Assembly: GCA_002423395.1 (NCBI GenBank) | Contig: DIVZ01000001.1 | Coordinates: forward strand, 1 to 64,000 | From: Eubacteriaceae bacterium UBA6119 | GTDB lineage: Bacteria; Bacillota; Clostridia; Eubacteriales; UBA1433 | Direction of reading: 5' to 3' | Length of the DNA: 64,000 nt | In this document: positions 35,485 to 45,404 of the stretch, in pieces | Layout of the letters: the number at the start of each line of letters is the position of its first letter | Numbering within the stretch: the first letter of the stretch is position 1 | Translations under genes and position numbers: made by a program | Notes under the pieces: generated by a model | Told to the model about the DNA's origin: nothing | What the model saw: the letters and a program-made list of their open reading frames with translations, nothing else | The model's database searches: none

Positions 35485-35540
35485 TACAAATATATTTTGA
35501 AAATAATATAAAGTACAGTATTCCTATAAGGCTGGTATTA

Positions 35541-36377
35541 ATGAAACTGATTAAAAACATGTTTATACGAATTATAACATCCGCTAATACGCCAAGCATA
35601 GCCGCGCAAATGTCTTATTATTTAATGCTCTCCTTCATTCCCGCAATGATTTTTATAATTTCTATTGCGACTAAGCTATATCTGCCTGCGGACAATATTT
35701 TGTCCTACCTTGAGTTTATAATGCCCCGAACGGCATATACTGCGGTTTCTACAGCGATAAATGAGGTTTTGTCATCAAATATAAATGTCGCGACGCTTCT
35801 TTTATCTCTATGGTTTATAATGATGGGTATAAGAGGCGTTATTATAGGCCTTGCAACATCTTATCCAGAAACATATCACAGACATGTGGTAAAATTGTAT
35901 TTATTATCTTTCATATTTTCTATATTGTTCGTTATTATTATAATAATATCCCTTGCGTTAATTGTTTTCGGAAAACATTTAGGCGCTTTAATTACGAATT
36001 ATTTAGAATCGTATGCAAATGCAGTTTTACTCGGGAGATTTTTAAGTTATATTGTTGTATTCTCAATACTTGCATTTACTTTCAGTCTGCTTTATAAACA
36101 TGCCCCTAATATCAAGCTGCGTTTTAGAGACATATATTTCGGCGCGATATTTACTTCGCTGGGCTGGATAGTATCTTCAATGTTTTTCAGCTTTTATATC
36201 AATAATTTCAACAGATACGGTCTGGTTTTTGGAAGTCTCGGGGGAATTTTTGTATTCCTTTTATGGATTTATTTAACAACTTATATAATACTCATAGGCA
36301 ATGAAATTAATGTTTCAATTTATATATACCGTCATACAAATAAAGACGCATCAAAATTAATAGATAAAACAAAATAA
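35541..36377 (+). CDS. YihY/BrkB-family membrane protein
   Basis: A 278-residue integral membrane protein with about six helices. The N-terminal IAAQMSYYLMLSFIPAMIF and the late YGSLGGIFVFLLWIY-like region (FGSLGGIFVFLLWIYLTTY) are family signatures, as is the terminal GNEIN. Despite the older label ribonuclease BN, these are not RNases, and the function is unknown. It lies 56 bp after the DNA repair pair, with its own ribosome binding site. Confidence 0.9.
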   Translation: MKLIKNMFIRIITSANTPSIAAQMSYYLMLSFIPAMIFIISIATKLYLPADNILSYLEFIMPRTAYTAVSTAINEVLSSNINVATLLLSLWFIMMGIRGVIIGLATSYPETYHRHVVKLYLLSFIFSILFVIIIIISLALIVFGKHLGALITNYLESYANAVLLGRFLSYIVVFSILAFTFSLLYKHAPNIKLRFRDIYFGAIFTSLGWIVSSMFFSFYINNFNRYGLVFGSLGGIFVFLLWIYLTTYIILIGNEINVSIYIYRHTNKDASKLIDKTK

Positions 36378-36379
36378 AA

Positions 36380-36401
36380 AAAGGAACTTAAATGTTCCTT
36401 T
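36380..36401. terminator. Bidirectional terminator
   Basis: AAAGGAAC (36380-36387) pairs with GTTCCTTT (36394-36401), flanked by A and T runs between convergent genes. Confidence 0.88.
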
Positions 36402-36420
36402 TTTGTTATATAAAATTCAT

Positions 36421-38085
36421 TTATATCTCTATCTGCAAAAACCAATTTCCGAATTTCTTTCTTGTTACTCTGTCGAACAAAACCGTAAGTAAAATGCATA
36501 ATATAAATACAACACCAATAGCCGCGCTTATGCCAAATAATTTTGCCGAAAATAATCCGACGACTCCGAGAATAATAAGATATGCCATGCATATAAGCAT
36601 TGAAATTATTACATTCATATTCTGTTTCACAGCTCTTTGCGGATTGTCCCATACTAAGAGCGGTCTTTTTGTGTCTGTGATGAGCGATATATAAGCTGTA
36701 GGCATTGACGCAATAAGCCCCAATAAAAGCGCCGCGAGCAGAGTAAACATATTTAGTTTTGTCACAACAAACACAGAAACACTGCACGCGACTACCAGTA
36801 TTACGCTTAAAATAATATGTGTAAGCAGCCTTGCGTTGATTTGCTCATTATATGTTACAGGAATAGTTTTAGTTATCCAAAAACATTGACCCTCTCTTGA
36901 GAAGGTTGTGGAAAGTATAGGCGTAAACCCTATAAACATTGTATAAGCCGCCGCCAATATCAAAATGCTCAAATCTTTATATTTGCTTAATGCGGTTAAA
37001 TCAATTTGCTTATTAACTCCCGAGGCAAAAGACATTATTAAAATCATCAAAGGCAGTATAATCATAACTCCTACAGTATTAAACAAATATATAGGAGTCC
37101 TTAACATCAGTCTTATATCATTTTTGAAAATTGAAATCATCGGGCTGTTTATATTTGTATCTATTTTTTTATTTATTTTAGTGCTCTTATTAGAAAAAGA
37201 TGATTTTAATATTGACTGAATATAAAATATCCTTCCTACCGCCGAACATACAAATACTACAACTCCGCACGACAATATATAAATCAGAAAATAATATACA
37301 GTACTGATATTATTGTAATTTATCATCGCATTGGAAGCAAAAACTGCAGGAAAGAATATTTTAGAAATATTGTTAAGCATCGCGTTTGAATTTTGAATAT
37401 AATAAGCAATAACTTCTGCGGGATTATCGTACTGCATCGCAGACGAAAATTTTACATTTAAAAACTGATACGCAATTACTATAGCCAGAGTGAAAAACAA
37501 AGTTATCAGCTGAATTTTATCTTTTTTTATTTTAAGACTTGCTCCGCGCATTAATATAATCATAATTATCGCAAGTATGCCAAGCACCATTATGGGCAGC
37601 AGCGCTATGGCGATTGCCGACTCAATATAATATATAACGTTGCAACTTTGAGCTATTCCGTATTTTATAATAGGCGGAAGCATCAAAGGCAGCACAAACA
37701 TATATTCAGACACTGTGATGGTAAGTATTTTTGACAATACAATACTTTCTGGTTTTATCGGAAGACTTAATAATGTGTCAAGATCTTTAGACATATAAAA
37801 ATATGAAAGTATATAACTTATTCCGAAAATAAGTATAACCACCGCGCCAAGCGATAAGAACTGCGCCAAATAAGCGCTTGTCTGATTAAGCATAGCGTAT
37901 GAATCATACATTAAAGAAGTAAAATAAACATACATTGCGTAAGCAGGCACCAAACAAATTATAACGGCGATAAATAGAATGACTTTTTTAAAAGTCCTTT
38001 TTTTCTTTTTGGTGTCATACAGCATTGCGGAAATGCCGTACACATTTTTCAGACTTACTGCGGTAAGGCGCATTACTTCTTTCAT
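36421..38085 (-). CDS. ABC-2-type transporter permease
   Basis: A 554-residue membrane protein with about twelve hydrophobic segments, in two halves like other large exporter permeases of Firmicutes. FYMSKDLDTLLSLPIKPESIVLSK is the typical cytoplasmic loop, and FWITKTIPVTYNEQINARL is its counterpart in the second half. It pairs with the ATPase gene just upstream, with a 4-bp ATGA overlap. The substrate is unknown and could be a peptide, drug or lipid. Confidence 0.88.
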   Translation of the reverse strand: MKEVMRLTAVSLKNVYGISAMLYDTKKKKRTFKKVILFIAVIICLVPAYAMYVYFTSLMYDSYAMLNQTSAYLAQFLSLGAVVILIFGISYILSYFYMSKDLDTLLSLPIKPESIVLSKILTITVSEYMFVLPLMLPPIIKYGIAQSCNVIYYIESAIAIALLPIMVLGILAIIMIILMRGASLKIKKDKIQLITLFFTLAIVIAYQFLNVKFSSAMQYDNPAEVIAYYIQNSNAMLNNISKIFFPAVFASNAMINYNNISTVYYFLIYILSCGVVVFVCSAVGRIFYIQSILKSSFSNKSTKINKKIDTNINSPMISIFKNDIRLMLRTPIYLFNTVGVMIILPLMILIMSFASGVNKQIDLTALSKYKDLSILILAAAYTMFIGFTPILSTTFSREGQCFWITKTIPVTYNEQINARLLTHIILSVILVVACSVSVFVVTKLNMFTLLAALLLGLIASMPTAYISLITDTKRPLLVWDNPQRAVKQNMNVIISMLICMAYLIILGVVGLFSAKLFGISAAIGVVFILCILLTVLFDRVTRKKFGNWFLQIEI

Positions 38086-38807
38086 GATTTTGTAATCTCC
38101 AAAAAAATTTCTTCAAGCGAATCATCTTCGCCCAATTTCTGTCTTAATTCCTGCACGCTTCCCGCCGCGATTAATTTGCCTTTATTTATTATCGCTACTC
38201 TATCACAAATACGTTCCGCCACTTCCAGAACATGTGTCGAAAAAAATATACATTTTCCTTTTGCGCAATATTCTCTCATAATTTCTTTTAACGCAAATGA
38301 AGCTTTTGGATCAAGCCCCACCATAGGCTCATCAAGAATCATTAATTCAGGTTCGTGGATAAGCGCCGAGGTCAGAATCAGCTTTTGCTGCATTCCGTGA
38401 GAATAACTTTCAATTATGTCATTCAGAGCGTTGTTTATTTCAAATATTTCGGTATATTTTTTTATTCTTTCTTCTCTGTCCTGCTTGCTTATTTTATATA
38501 CATCCGCTATAAAATTCAGATACTCTATCCCTCTTAATTTAGTATAAATCTGCGGATTATCAGGCACATAGCTTATTATTTTCTTTGCCTCTATCGGCTT
38601 TTGCCAAACGTTTATTCCGCCTGCCGTTATTTCACCGCAGTCGGGCTGCAAAAGCCCTACAATCATTTTTATCATAGTGGTTTTGCCTGCTCCGTTCGGC
38701 CCTAAAAACCCGAATATTTCACCTTTTCTAACTTGCAGATTTATATTATCTACAGCTTTTACTTTACTTTTTCCGTAAGTCTTACTAACTCCTCTTATAT
38801 CCAGCAT
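38082..38807 (-). CDS. ABC transporter ATP-binding protein (exporter type)
   Basis: A 241-residue ATPase. Walker A is FLGPNGAGKTTMIK and Walker B LMILDEPMVGLDP. The signature position between them reads SYSHGMQQKL rather than LSGGQ, and the switch His is in STHVLEVAERI. GGAGG precedes the start. It drives the permease encoded after it. The altered signature is common in this exporter subfamily. Confidence 0.93.
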   Translation of the reverse strand: MLDIRGVSKTYGKSKVKAVDNINLQVRKGEIFGFLGPNGAGKTTMIKMIVGLLQPDCGEITAGGINVWQKPIEAKKIISYVPDNPQIYTKLRGIEYLNFIADVYKISKQDREERIKKYTEIFEINNALNDIIESYSHGMQQKLILTSALIHEPELMILDEPMVGLDPKASFALKEIMREYCAKGKCIFFSTHVLEVAERICDRVAIINKGKLIAAGSVQELRQKLGEDDSLEEIFLEITKS

Positions 38808-38824
38808 AAATTCCTCCGTATTTT

Positions 38825-40114
38825 CTATCTGCTTACAAATGTATAAATATCTTCTATCACGTTTTTATCTACATTATTTAAATTATTATAGTCGTCAGGC
38901 GACATAACTGTTGAGCTCATAAATAAATGATTTAAATTATTGTAAAGGATAAATTCAGCGTTGCTGTTTTGTGCAAGACCGCTTTTCCATTTATTGTACT
39001 CACTTATTGTTACCTGATAATCTTTAGCTCCCTGCAGAATAAGTATTCTGCTTTTGCACTGTTTTATTGTCTCTATAGGGTTATAGCCTTTCAAATCAAG
39101 CCAATAAGATGCAGGCGCATTCATTAATTGGCTGCTTGTAAAGCCTGATTTATTCTCGGTTGTTAGCGCATTAATATTGTCTCGCTGCGTTTGAAGTAAA
39201 TTGATTTGCATTTGTTCTGCCGGAGTAACCGCACCGTCAAGCTCACTAATATATTTTATCTGCGTAACAATAATGTCTTGTAACGGCGTTACGTTACCCG
39301 CCATAATAATATAGCCGTTTGCCTGGGGAAGCTCATTATATAGTCTTCCCATTAAATATCCTCCCAAGCTGTGGCCTGCAATATATATTTTTTTATAGCC
39401 CATGCTTTGCATCTTTTTATAGGCATAAACAACATCGTTAATTACTTCATCATTTACAGTAAAATTATCTTCCTTAGCCAATTTAGCGCCGTATGTGTAC
39501 GTTCTTTTATCGTATCTGAAAACTGCAACCCCTTTTTGTGAAAGCCCCCATGCAATATCACGAAAAGGTTTTAATGCCCCTACAGTTTCATCGCGGTCGG
39601 TAGCTCCGGAGCCCTGCACCAAAATAACAACAGTATCGGTTTTTATATCTTTAGGCTCTGAAAGCGTTCCAGTCAGCCTGTATTTTATACTGCCTATCTT
39701 AATTTCTTTTTCACTTATATTATCAGGCATTTGCGCCGTGTCATAAGGCGATATATGAAACCCGCTGATTTGATTTTTGTTATTAAAAGTTACACGCAAT
39801 AAAATACTGCTTGACTCAAATTCCGTTATATATGAAATTGTACCTTGATATGTGCTGTGATACGTAATACTTTTAAACTTTTTCAGCGGAGCAATATATT
39901 TATTATATACTTCATTAAGTCCTTCATTGTTCATAACAGATGCCATAGAAGAAGTATAGTCATAATTATTGAGAATTTTATCAAAGTCTTTATTTACGAA
40001 ATCTTTTATATAATTTTCCGCAACACCTTTATTATCATTTGCCCCACAGCCCGCTGAAAATAAGACTGTAAGGACAAATAGAACTGTCAACATGTATATT
40101 TTAAATTTTTTCAT
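38825..40114 (-). CDS. DUF3887-alpha/beta hydrolase lipoprotein
   Basis: A 429-residue secreted lipoprotein. The signal peptide ends at the lipobox FSAGC (Cys 23). A DUF3887 domain (about 28-130) is followed by a serine hydrolase domain with GSGATDRDE as oxyanion region and the nucleophile elbow GHSLGG. A late Asp (ILQGAKDYQV) and His (NNLNHLF) complete the triad. It probably hydrolyses an ester outside the membrane. The preceding gene encodes a free-standing copy of the DUF3887 domain. Confidence 0.88.
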   Translation of the reverse strand: MKKFKIYMLTVLFVLTVLFSAGCGANDNKGVAENYIKDFVNKDFDKILNNYDYTSSMASVMNNEGLNEVYNKYIAPLKKFKSITYHSTYQGTISYITEFESSSILLRVTFNNKNQISGFHISPYDTAQMPDNISEKEIKIGSIKYRLTGTLSEPKDIKTDTVVILVQGSGATDRDETVGALKPFRDIAWGLSQKGVAVFRYDKRTYTYGAKLAKEDNFTVNDEVINDVVYAYKKMQSMGYKKIYIAGHSLGGYLMGRLYNELPQANGYIIMAGNVTPLQDIIVTQIKYISELDGAVTPAEQMQINLLQTQRDNINALTTENKSGFTSSQLMNAPASYWLDLKGYNPIETIKQCKSRILILQGAKDYQVTISEYNKWKSGLAQNSNAEFILYNNLNHLFMSSTVMSPDDYNNLNNVDKNVIEDIYTFVSR

Positions 40115-40187
40115 GAATATATCACCCTTTCAGCCAACAAGCGCGGCATTTATTTTCAAATAAAAACCACACCCGTTATAACAATGA

Positions 40188-40589
40188 TTATTCCGCAGAT
40201 TGAAAACTAAAACCTGCAATTTTATTGTTTTTATCAAAAGCTACGTTTACAGTAAGTTTTACATTTTCAAATGTTACCACTTTATATACAAATTCATAAC
40301 CGCTCTGCGTTTTTTGCTGTATTTCTCCCTGACTTACAACTTTTCCGGTCTGTGCAATTACTGTGTCATAAGTTTGTTTCAAAAAATCTTTAGTAATTGC
40401 TTTTTTCATTGCGCTGTCATAATTATAGCCGCTTACCATATTGTCAAAGTTATTGTTTAAGAAATCATTGATATAATTTTGCCCTACTTCTTTGATGTTA
40501 ACATTTGTATTCGCACCGCTTGAAGAACACGCGAAAAACGCTAATGATATTAAAACCGCCAATACTATCAATAAAATTTTCTTCTTCAT
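40188..40589 (-). CDS. DUF3887 lipoprotein
   Basis: A 133-residue secreted lipoprotein with a signal peptide and lipobox AFFAC (Cys 21), followed by one DUF3887 domain with DNMVSGYNYDSAMKKAI, which parallels DKILNNYDYTSSMASVM in the next gene. A tandem duplication is likely, with the second copy carrying or gaining a hydrolase domain. The role of the domain is unknown and a ligand-binding role is inferred. Confidence 0.82.
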   Translation of the reverse strand: MKKKILLIVLAVLISLAFFACSSSGANTNVNIKEVGQNYINDFLNNNFDNMVSGYNYDSAMKKAITKDFLKQTYDTVIAQTGKVVSQGEIQQKTQSGYEFVYKVVTFENVKLTVNVAFDKNNKIAGFSFQSAE

Positions 40590-40630
40590 AAATACACCTC
40601 ACAATTAATTTTTATATATTATATCATTTA

Positions 40631-41074
40631 TTATTTATTTCTAAGCAATTTAAAAAAATCAGACATTAGCCTAGCGCATTGTTCTTCACATATTCCCGGG
40701 TAAATTTGCAGGTTATTGCAGTTATATATGTTTTTGATATTTACTTTTGAATCCGCAAAGCCTGTTTTAGACTCGTATGCGCCGTATACTAATTTGCTTA
40801 TTCTGGCGTTAATAATTGCGCCCATACACATCAGGCAGGGCTCAATCGTAACATAAATCTCGCATTCGTCCAAGTAGGATGAGTTTAATTTTTTTATCGC
40901 TTTTTGTATTGCAAGTATTTCAGCATGCGCCAATGAATTGTTTCGCGAAACGCACTCATTATGAGCTTTGGCAATAAGTACATTATTCTTAAATATTGCA
41001 GCTCCAATAGGCACTTCGTTTTTTTCGTATGCTATTCCTGCCATTTTAATTGCTGTATTCATTTTTTTAAACAT
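40631..41074 (-). CDS. tadA: tRNA-specific adenosine deaminase
   Basis: Deaminates A34 of tRNA-Arg(ACG) to inosine. The 147-residue product has the cytidine-deaminase zinc site: HAEILAI and PCLMCMGAI (HAE...PCxxC). Start: the ATG at 41074 is chosen. Six codons further upstream a TTG opens, but GGAG overlaps it. A shorter start at MNTAIKMAG is also possible. Divergent from the solute-binding-like gene across a 380-bp gap. Confidence 0.93.
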   Translation of the reverse strand: MFKKMNTAIKMAGIAYEKNEVPIGAAIFKNNVLIAKAHNECVSRNNSLAHAEILAIQKAIKKLNSSYLDECEIYVTIEPCLMCMGAIINARISKLVYGAYESKTGFADSKVNIKNIYNCNNLQIYPGICEEQCARLMSDFFKLLRNK

Positions 41075-41162
41075 ATTTATCAAAAGCTCCAATATCTTTC
41101 TTCTTGTTATGATCTGATAAGATTTAAACTTTTTTTATAAAACCCTTTGATAACTTCATATA

Positions 41163-41188
41163 TTTAGATGTTTATTTAAATATCTAAA
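41163..41188. repeat. Inverted repeat near the tadA end of the 384-bp intergenic region
   Basis: TTTAGAT (41163-41169) pairs with ATCTAAA (41182-41188). The region 41075-41458 has no gene. It holds this repeat, the palindrome at 41404-41426 and AT-rich promoter sequence, and nothing else that I can assign. Confidence 0.35.
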
Positions 41189-41403
41189 GGTTATTATATC
41201 AAAACCTGAGAATTTGTCAATAATTGTTAGTACCCCTATTTAAAAATGTCAATTATTGTTTTGCGTCTGATGTAAATTAATTAACCCGTAACAAAATTAT
41301 AGCTATATTAAATTACACTTTTAAATTACTTATCCGGAGATATTGGGTTCTTTATTTATATTTTTTATTATGTCAACATAATTATTTATTAATTACTCCT
41401 AAA

Positions 41404-41426
41404 TTTATATGAATATTTCATATAAA
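41404..41426. promoter_or_regulatory. Perfect palindrome before the solute-binding-like gene
   Basis: TTTATATGAA (41404-41413) and TTCATATAAA (41417-41426) are exact inverted arms around TAT, ending 32 nt before the start codon. Placement suggests an operator. Confidence 0.5.
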
Positions 41427-41458
41427 TGTAATATATACCTTTCAGGAGGCGTATTATA

Positions 41459-42577
41459 ATGCGCAAAATCATTACAATTATATCATTTGTAATATTAATT
41501 TTTTTCATTATTTATTTCCCCCGTATCACCGATAAAATTTATAAGTATAATGCAAATGATAAAAATGAATCTTCTTATAACGGCGTTATAACAATAGCAG
41601 ACACCGTCAAACGCACTGTTACGGGTGCGCAATTTGGTTTTATGAATAAAGTAATATATAATTATGAAAAAATATACCCGGATGTACGTGTGGAATTGAA
41701 AGAACTAAAGTATGACGATAATTCTGAAATTGCACTGAAAATGAGCAGCAGCGATAACCATCCTGATGTTATGATTTATTATGTAAATAATATTTGTATA
41801 GACAGCAAATATTTATATGACAGCGATTTTTATCTGTCATATTCTGATGATTTATGCGAATATTTTTCTTCCGAGTTGAAAAACAATGCATATAATGCAT
41901 TGCCCGTATCTTATGAAGTGCCCGCTGTTTTAATTAATACAGATATTTTAAAACAGTTAAACATTGAGATTCCGAAAGAAATTAACAGGGATAACTTTTT
42001 TACATTGCTTACAACCATTGATTCCGCTTTAGGGAATGATAAAATTTATTCAGTTGATCTTTTTATAAGTAAAAATAATAATATTTGGCAGCCTTTCTAC
42101 CTTAACGGGGACATTAGCAAAATTACTTCATTAAAACATATAAGAACAAATTTATTAAACGTCGAAAAAGATGATGTAATAAGCTCGTTTGCCAACTCGA
42201 AATCTGCAATATGCATCGTATCGGTAAGCCAAATAAGAACTCTGCAGAATATCAAAGACAAAGGCGGCACCACATCATTCAGCGTATATGCTCTTCCGTA
42301 TGAAACAACATATATAAGCAATATTTCTTTTTATGCTGCATTTAATACTGACGATATACTTAAACGGCATGCTATATTTAGTTTTCTAAAAAATTTACTT
42401 TCAGACCATACTCAATTAATGCTTCAAGATATTATGCATCTGCCAGTTGCCGATGTTACTTATGATAAATATACATATCTCAATAATTTAAAAATTAAAA
42501 AAAAATGCATTTTATTAGATTTGGATAGTGAAAAAATAAATAAATGCTATAATGAGATGATACAAAACATACATTAA
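41459..42577 (+). CDS. Membrane-anchored extracellular solute-binding-like protein
   Basis: A 372-residue protein. An uncleaved N-terminal helix (about 3-22) has no lipobox. The exported part looks like family-1 solute-binding proteins: FMNKVIYNYEKIYPDVRVEL, then SSSDNHPDVMIYYVNN, the usual first-lobe pattern, and PAVLINTDILKQL. There is no ABC permease or ATPase beside it. It may be a sensor or scavenging protein rather than a transporter subunit. AGGAGG precedes the start. Confidence 0.72.
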   Translation: MRKIITIISFVILIFFIIYFPRITDKIYKYNANDKNESSYNGVITIADTVKRTVTGAQFGFMNKVIYNYEKIYPDVRVELKELKYDDNSEIALKMSSSDNHPDVMIYYVNNICIDSKYLYDSDFYLSYSDDLCEYFSSELKNNAYNALPVSYEVPAVLINTDILKQLNIEIPKEINRDNFFTLLTTIDSALGNDKIYSVDLFISKNNNIWQPFYLNGDISKITSLKHIRTNLLNVEKDDVISSFANSKSAICIVSVSQIRTLQNIKDKGGTTSFSVYALPYETTYISNISFYAAFNTDDILKRHAIFSFLKNLLSDHTQLMLQDIMHLPVADVTYDKYTYLNNLKIKKKCILLDLDSEKINKCYNEMIQNIH

Positions 42578-42626
42578 GTACACGCGTTAATGTATAATAT
42601 AAACAGCATACTGAAAGGATCTTAGG

Positions 42627-43532
42627 ATGTACGAAGAGTTTAAAAATTTTATATATAATCAATTGGACGATTCAGAAATCATATTGAATGCTGATATGAG
42701 CAGATACTCATCTTTTAAAGCCGGCGGTAAAGCAGACATTCTTTTAAATATTAACAATATAGGCAAAATAAAAACCATATTAAAAGAAATCATAGCCAAA
42801 AATATAAAATACAGTATTATAGGCAACGGAACAAATATTTTAGTAAAAGATTCGGGATATCGCGGAGTTTTAATCCGCATATGCGAAAATATGAATTCTT
42901 TCTACGTAAAAGAAAATATGATAATTGCCCAATCAGGAGCGCTGCTATCTTCGGTCAGCAAGGCTGCCGCAGACAATGGCATAGGCGGTTTGGAATTTTT
43001 AAACGGCATTCCGGGAAGCGTTGGCGGAGGCGTTTGCATGAACGCAGGCGCATATGGAAAAGAAATCAAAGATGTGCTTTTGAAAGTTGAAATCTTAAGC
43101 TTTGAAGGAAGCATTAAAACAATTCCTGCTGAAAATCTAAATTTAAGATACAGAAACAGCGCTATAAAAGACAGCGGGGATATTGTTATAGGCGCGGTAT
43201 TTGTCGGAGCTTTTATGAACAAAGATGAAATATTCTCTCAAATGGCAGAATTAAACGCAAAAAGGCGAGATAAGCAGCCGCTGGAATATCCGAGCGCCGG
43301 AAGTACATTTAAAAGGCCTGAGGGATATTTTGCGGGAAAACTCATAGAAGATTGCGGACTAAAAGGTAAAGGTATAGGCGGAGCGAAAGTAAGCGAAAAA
43401 CATGCAGGTTTTATAATAAATTATAATAACGCTACTGCAAAAGATATTTTGGATACCATAGAAATGGTAAGAGCGACAGTAAAGGCCAAATTTGGAGTTG
43501 TATTAGAGAACGAAGTTAAAATATTGGGATAG
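42627..43532 (+). CDS. murB: UDP-N-acetylenolpyruvoylglucosamine reductase
   Basis: Reduces UDP-GlcNAc-enolpyruvate to UDP-MurNAc, the second step of peptidoglycan precursor synthesis. The 301-residue product has an FAD-binding N-terminal part with YSSFKAGGKADI, IGNGTNIL and FLNGIPGSVGGGVCMNAGAYG. YPSAGSTFKRP carries the catalytic Ser, and the later Glu is in LENEVKIL. This is type II MurB of Firmicutes. A terminator follows. Confidence 0.97.
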   Translation: MYEEFKNFIYNQLDDSEIILNADMSRYSSFKAGGKADILLNINNIGKIKTILKEIIAKNIKYSIIGNGTNILVKDSGYRGVLIRICENMNSFYVKENMIIAQSGALLSSVSKAAADNGIGGLEFLNGIPGSVGGGVCMNAGAYGKEIKDVLLKVEILSFEGSIKTIPAENLNLRYRNSAIKDSGDIVIGAVFVGAFMNKDEIFSQMAELNAKRRDKQPLEYPSAGSTFKRPEGYFAGKLIEDCGLKGKGIGGAKVSEKHAGFIINYNNATAKDILDTIEMVRATVKAKFGVVLENEVKILG

Positions 43533-43555
43533 CTTAAAAAAGTGTTGATATTTAA

Positions 43556-43587
43556 AAAAGACAGCATATTCATATATGCTGTCTTTT
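43556..43587. terminator. Strong bidirectional terminator
   Basis: A 14-bp perfect stem, AAAAGACAGCATAT (43556-43569) with ATATGCTGTCTTTT (43574-43587), and a TCAT loop, between murB and the convergent M23 peptidase. Confidence 0.95.
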
Positions 43588-43602
43588 AATATTCAATTAT
43601 TG

Positions 43603-45255
43603 CTATGGCTGCAGTGCTGTAACTCGTCGCCCAACTGATAAGTACGGGAAATAAGTCAAAATTACCTGAGGTGAATCGTTATATCTTATAGCAAAGTGCA
43701 AATGCGATCCTGTGCTGTTGCCGGTGTTTCCCATGCTGGCTATTACTTGACCCTGTGAAACAGTTTGCCCTACACTCACTTTATAACCAGACAGATGCCC
43801 GTACAATGATGAATACCCGTTCGCATGTTTAATTATAATGCACATACCGTATCCCGAATTCCAGGTCGCCATTGCGACAACACCTGCATCTGTCGCGTAT
43901 ATTGGAGTGCCGACTTTGTTTGCAATATCTACTGCTCTTCCTCCGGCATGAGAGCCGGGTTTATTTACAGCTGACACAACACCGGATGCGGGAATTATGA
44001 AGTTGCCGGAACTTGCTACAGACGGAAGCGCCATTGTGCCCAGTATCAATACTTCATCTACAGGGTCCTTTATGCGTTCCTTTGCTAATACCTGCCTGCT
44101 TATTTCTGTACCGTTTTCATACGTAATTATTGCAGTTATTTTATCCTGCCCCAGCACGCCCTCAGACGCTACTCTCTCGGCGCCCTCAAACATTGTACTG
44201 TCATATTGATATTTTGAACCGTACTGCACATCTTCCGTAAAATTAACTTCTTTTACTGTTCTTATAGTTAAAAGCGGTTTGCTGTTGCTTGTTTGTGTAG
44301 TCTTAAATTTGTCTTTGTCTATGCTGAATGCAGTCATGATTTTATTTTGATCTGACAGTTCCGATACTGATTTAACCTGAACGCTGTCATTGGCTGCTGC
44401 GATATTCTCCGTGCTTGTATCTTTTGTACCAAATACGCTGGCAACCACATCTTCTACAGTCTCAACTTGTGATAGGGGAATTATTTTTTCTTCCATAGTA
44501 ATTTTCTGGTCTATTTGCGCGTCCTGCAGCAGTTTTTCATTATCTGTTGTTGAACTATACTGCATTGTAAGTTCTTTTATTAAGTTTTCACCGTCTTCTT
44601 TCGAACCTACGCTCGCAAGCTCCTGACCGTCAACGTATATTACAACACCTTTAACATATAAATCAAATCCGTTGTCGTATACGGTGCGTTTACATTCTTC
44701 GGAGTCCATCGTACTTCCAACCTTTGTTACCGGAGCCTTAGTATAAACAACCGTATGCTCATAATATAAATCCCCGATATTATACCATTCGCTCATATTA
44801 TCTTCTATATTATCAAGAGCGCTTTCAAAAACCTGCGGGTCCTTTACGACACCGACATCTTCACCGTTTAAATATACACTATAACCGTATGCCATTTGAG
44901 GCATGAATATAATCAGCGCTCCAATAAGCAGCGCGCATATCACAAGGGCTGATTTTAAATTTTTTATTCGGATTGCGTGAAGACCTTTTAATATGATATA
45001 TAAAAAATTCGCGATGTAAAATTTAATTGCACATTGCGTCCAGCATAATTTATAATCAGTTTCACTTACCCACATTCCAAAAGACGTAGTATTGACAAGC
45101 TTGCTGCTTATTTTCTTGGCATTTATGTCCTTCTGCCATTTTACATAAGTCATCTCATCAATCATATGATGTCGGTTAATTTTTTTTAGTATTCTGGAAT
45201 TGACTATTTCCAGCCTTCTGTCATAATTCCGTCTTACTTGAAATCTTAATTTCAT
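43603..45255 (-). CDS. M23 peptidase with G5 domain
   Basis: A 550-residue envelope protein. A basic cytoplasmic head is followed by one membrane helix (about 105-125) and an extracellular linker, and then a G5-like domain around VNFTEDVQYGSKYQ and TAIITYENGTEISR. The C-terminal LytM domain has zinc ligands in HAGGRAVDIA and HLHFAI. It would cut peptide cross-links of peptidoglycan or act in spore-coat and cell-wall remodelling. The ATG at 45255 follows AAAGGTG. The ten-codon extension upstream overlaps that site. Confidence 0.9.
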   Translation of the reverse strand: MKLRFQVRRNYDRRLEIVNSRILKKINRHHMIDEMTYVKWQKDINAKKISSKLVNTTSFGMWVSETDYKLCWTQCAIKFYIANFLYIILKGLHAIRIKNLKSALVICALLIGALIIFMPQMAYGYSVYLNGEDVGVVKDPQVFESALDNIEDNMSEWYNIGDLYYEHTVVYTKAPVTKVGSTMDSEECKRTVYDNGFDLYVKGVVIYVDGQELASVGSKEDGENLIKELTMQYSSTTDNEKLLQDAQIDQKITMEEKIIPLSQVETVEDVVASVFGTKDTSTENIAAANDSVQVKSVSELSDQNKIMTAFSIDKDKFKTTQTSNSKPLLTIRTVKEVNFTEDVQYGSKYQYDSTMFEGAERVASEGVLGQDKITAIITYENGTEISRQVLAKERIKDPVDEVLILGTMALPSVASSGNFIIPASGVVSAVNKPGSHAGGRAVDIANKVGTPIYATDAGVVAMATWNSGYGMCIIIKHANGYSSLYGHLSGYKVSVGQTVSQGQVIASMGNTGNSTGSHLHFAIRYNDSPQVILTYFPYLSVGRRVTALQP

Positions 45256-45404
45256 GTCACACCTTTTACAATAATGATATTGCATAGTTACATTTTAGTT
45301 ACAAAATCATTATATACGAAAACAGTCGCAAGTCAAGCATAAAATTGCCTGAGAAAATTGAATATGCTAAAATATTAAATAAATGTAATCATAAAATTAG
45401 CGTA

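Noticed and set aside
38825..40589. Two unrelated lipoproteins
   Set aside because: Both share the YIxDFxNxxFD and NYDY/YNYD patterns of DUF3887, so common descent is more likely.
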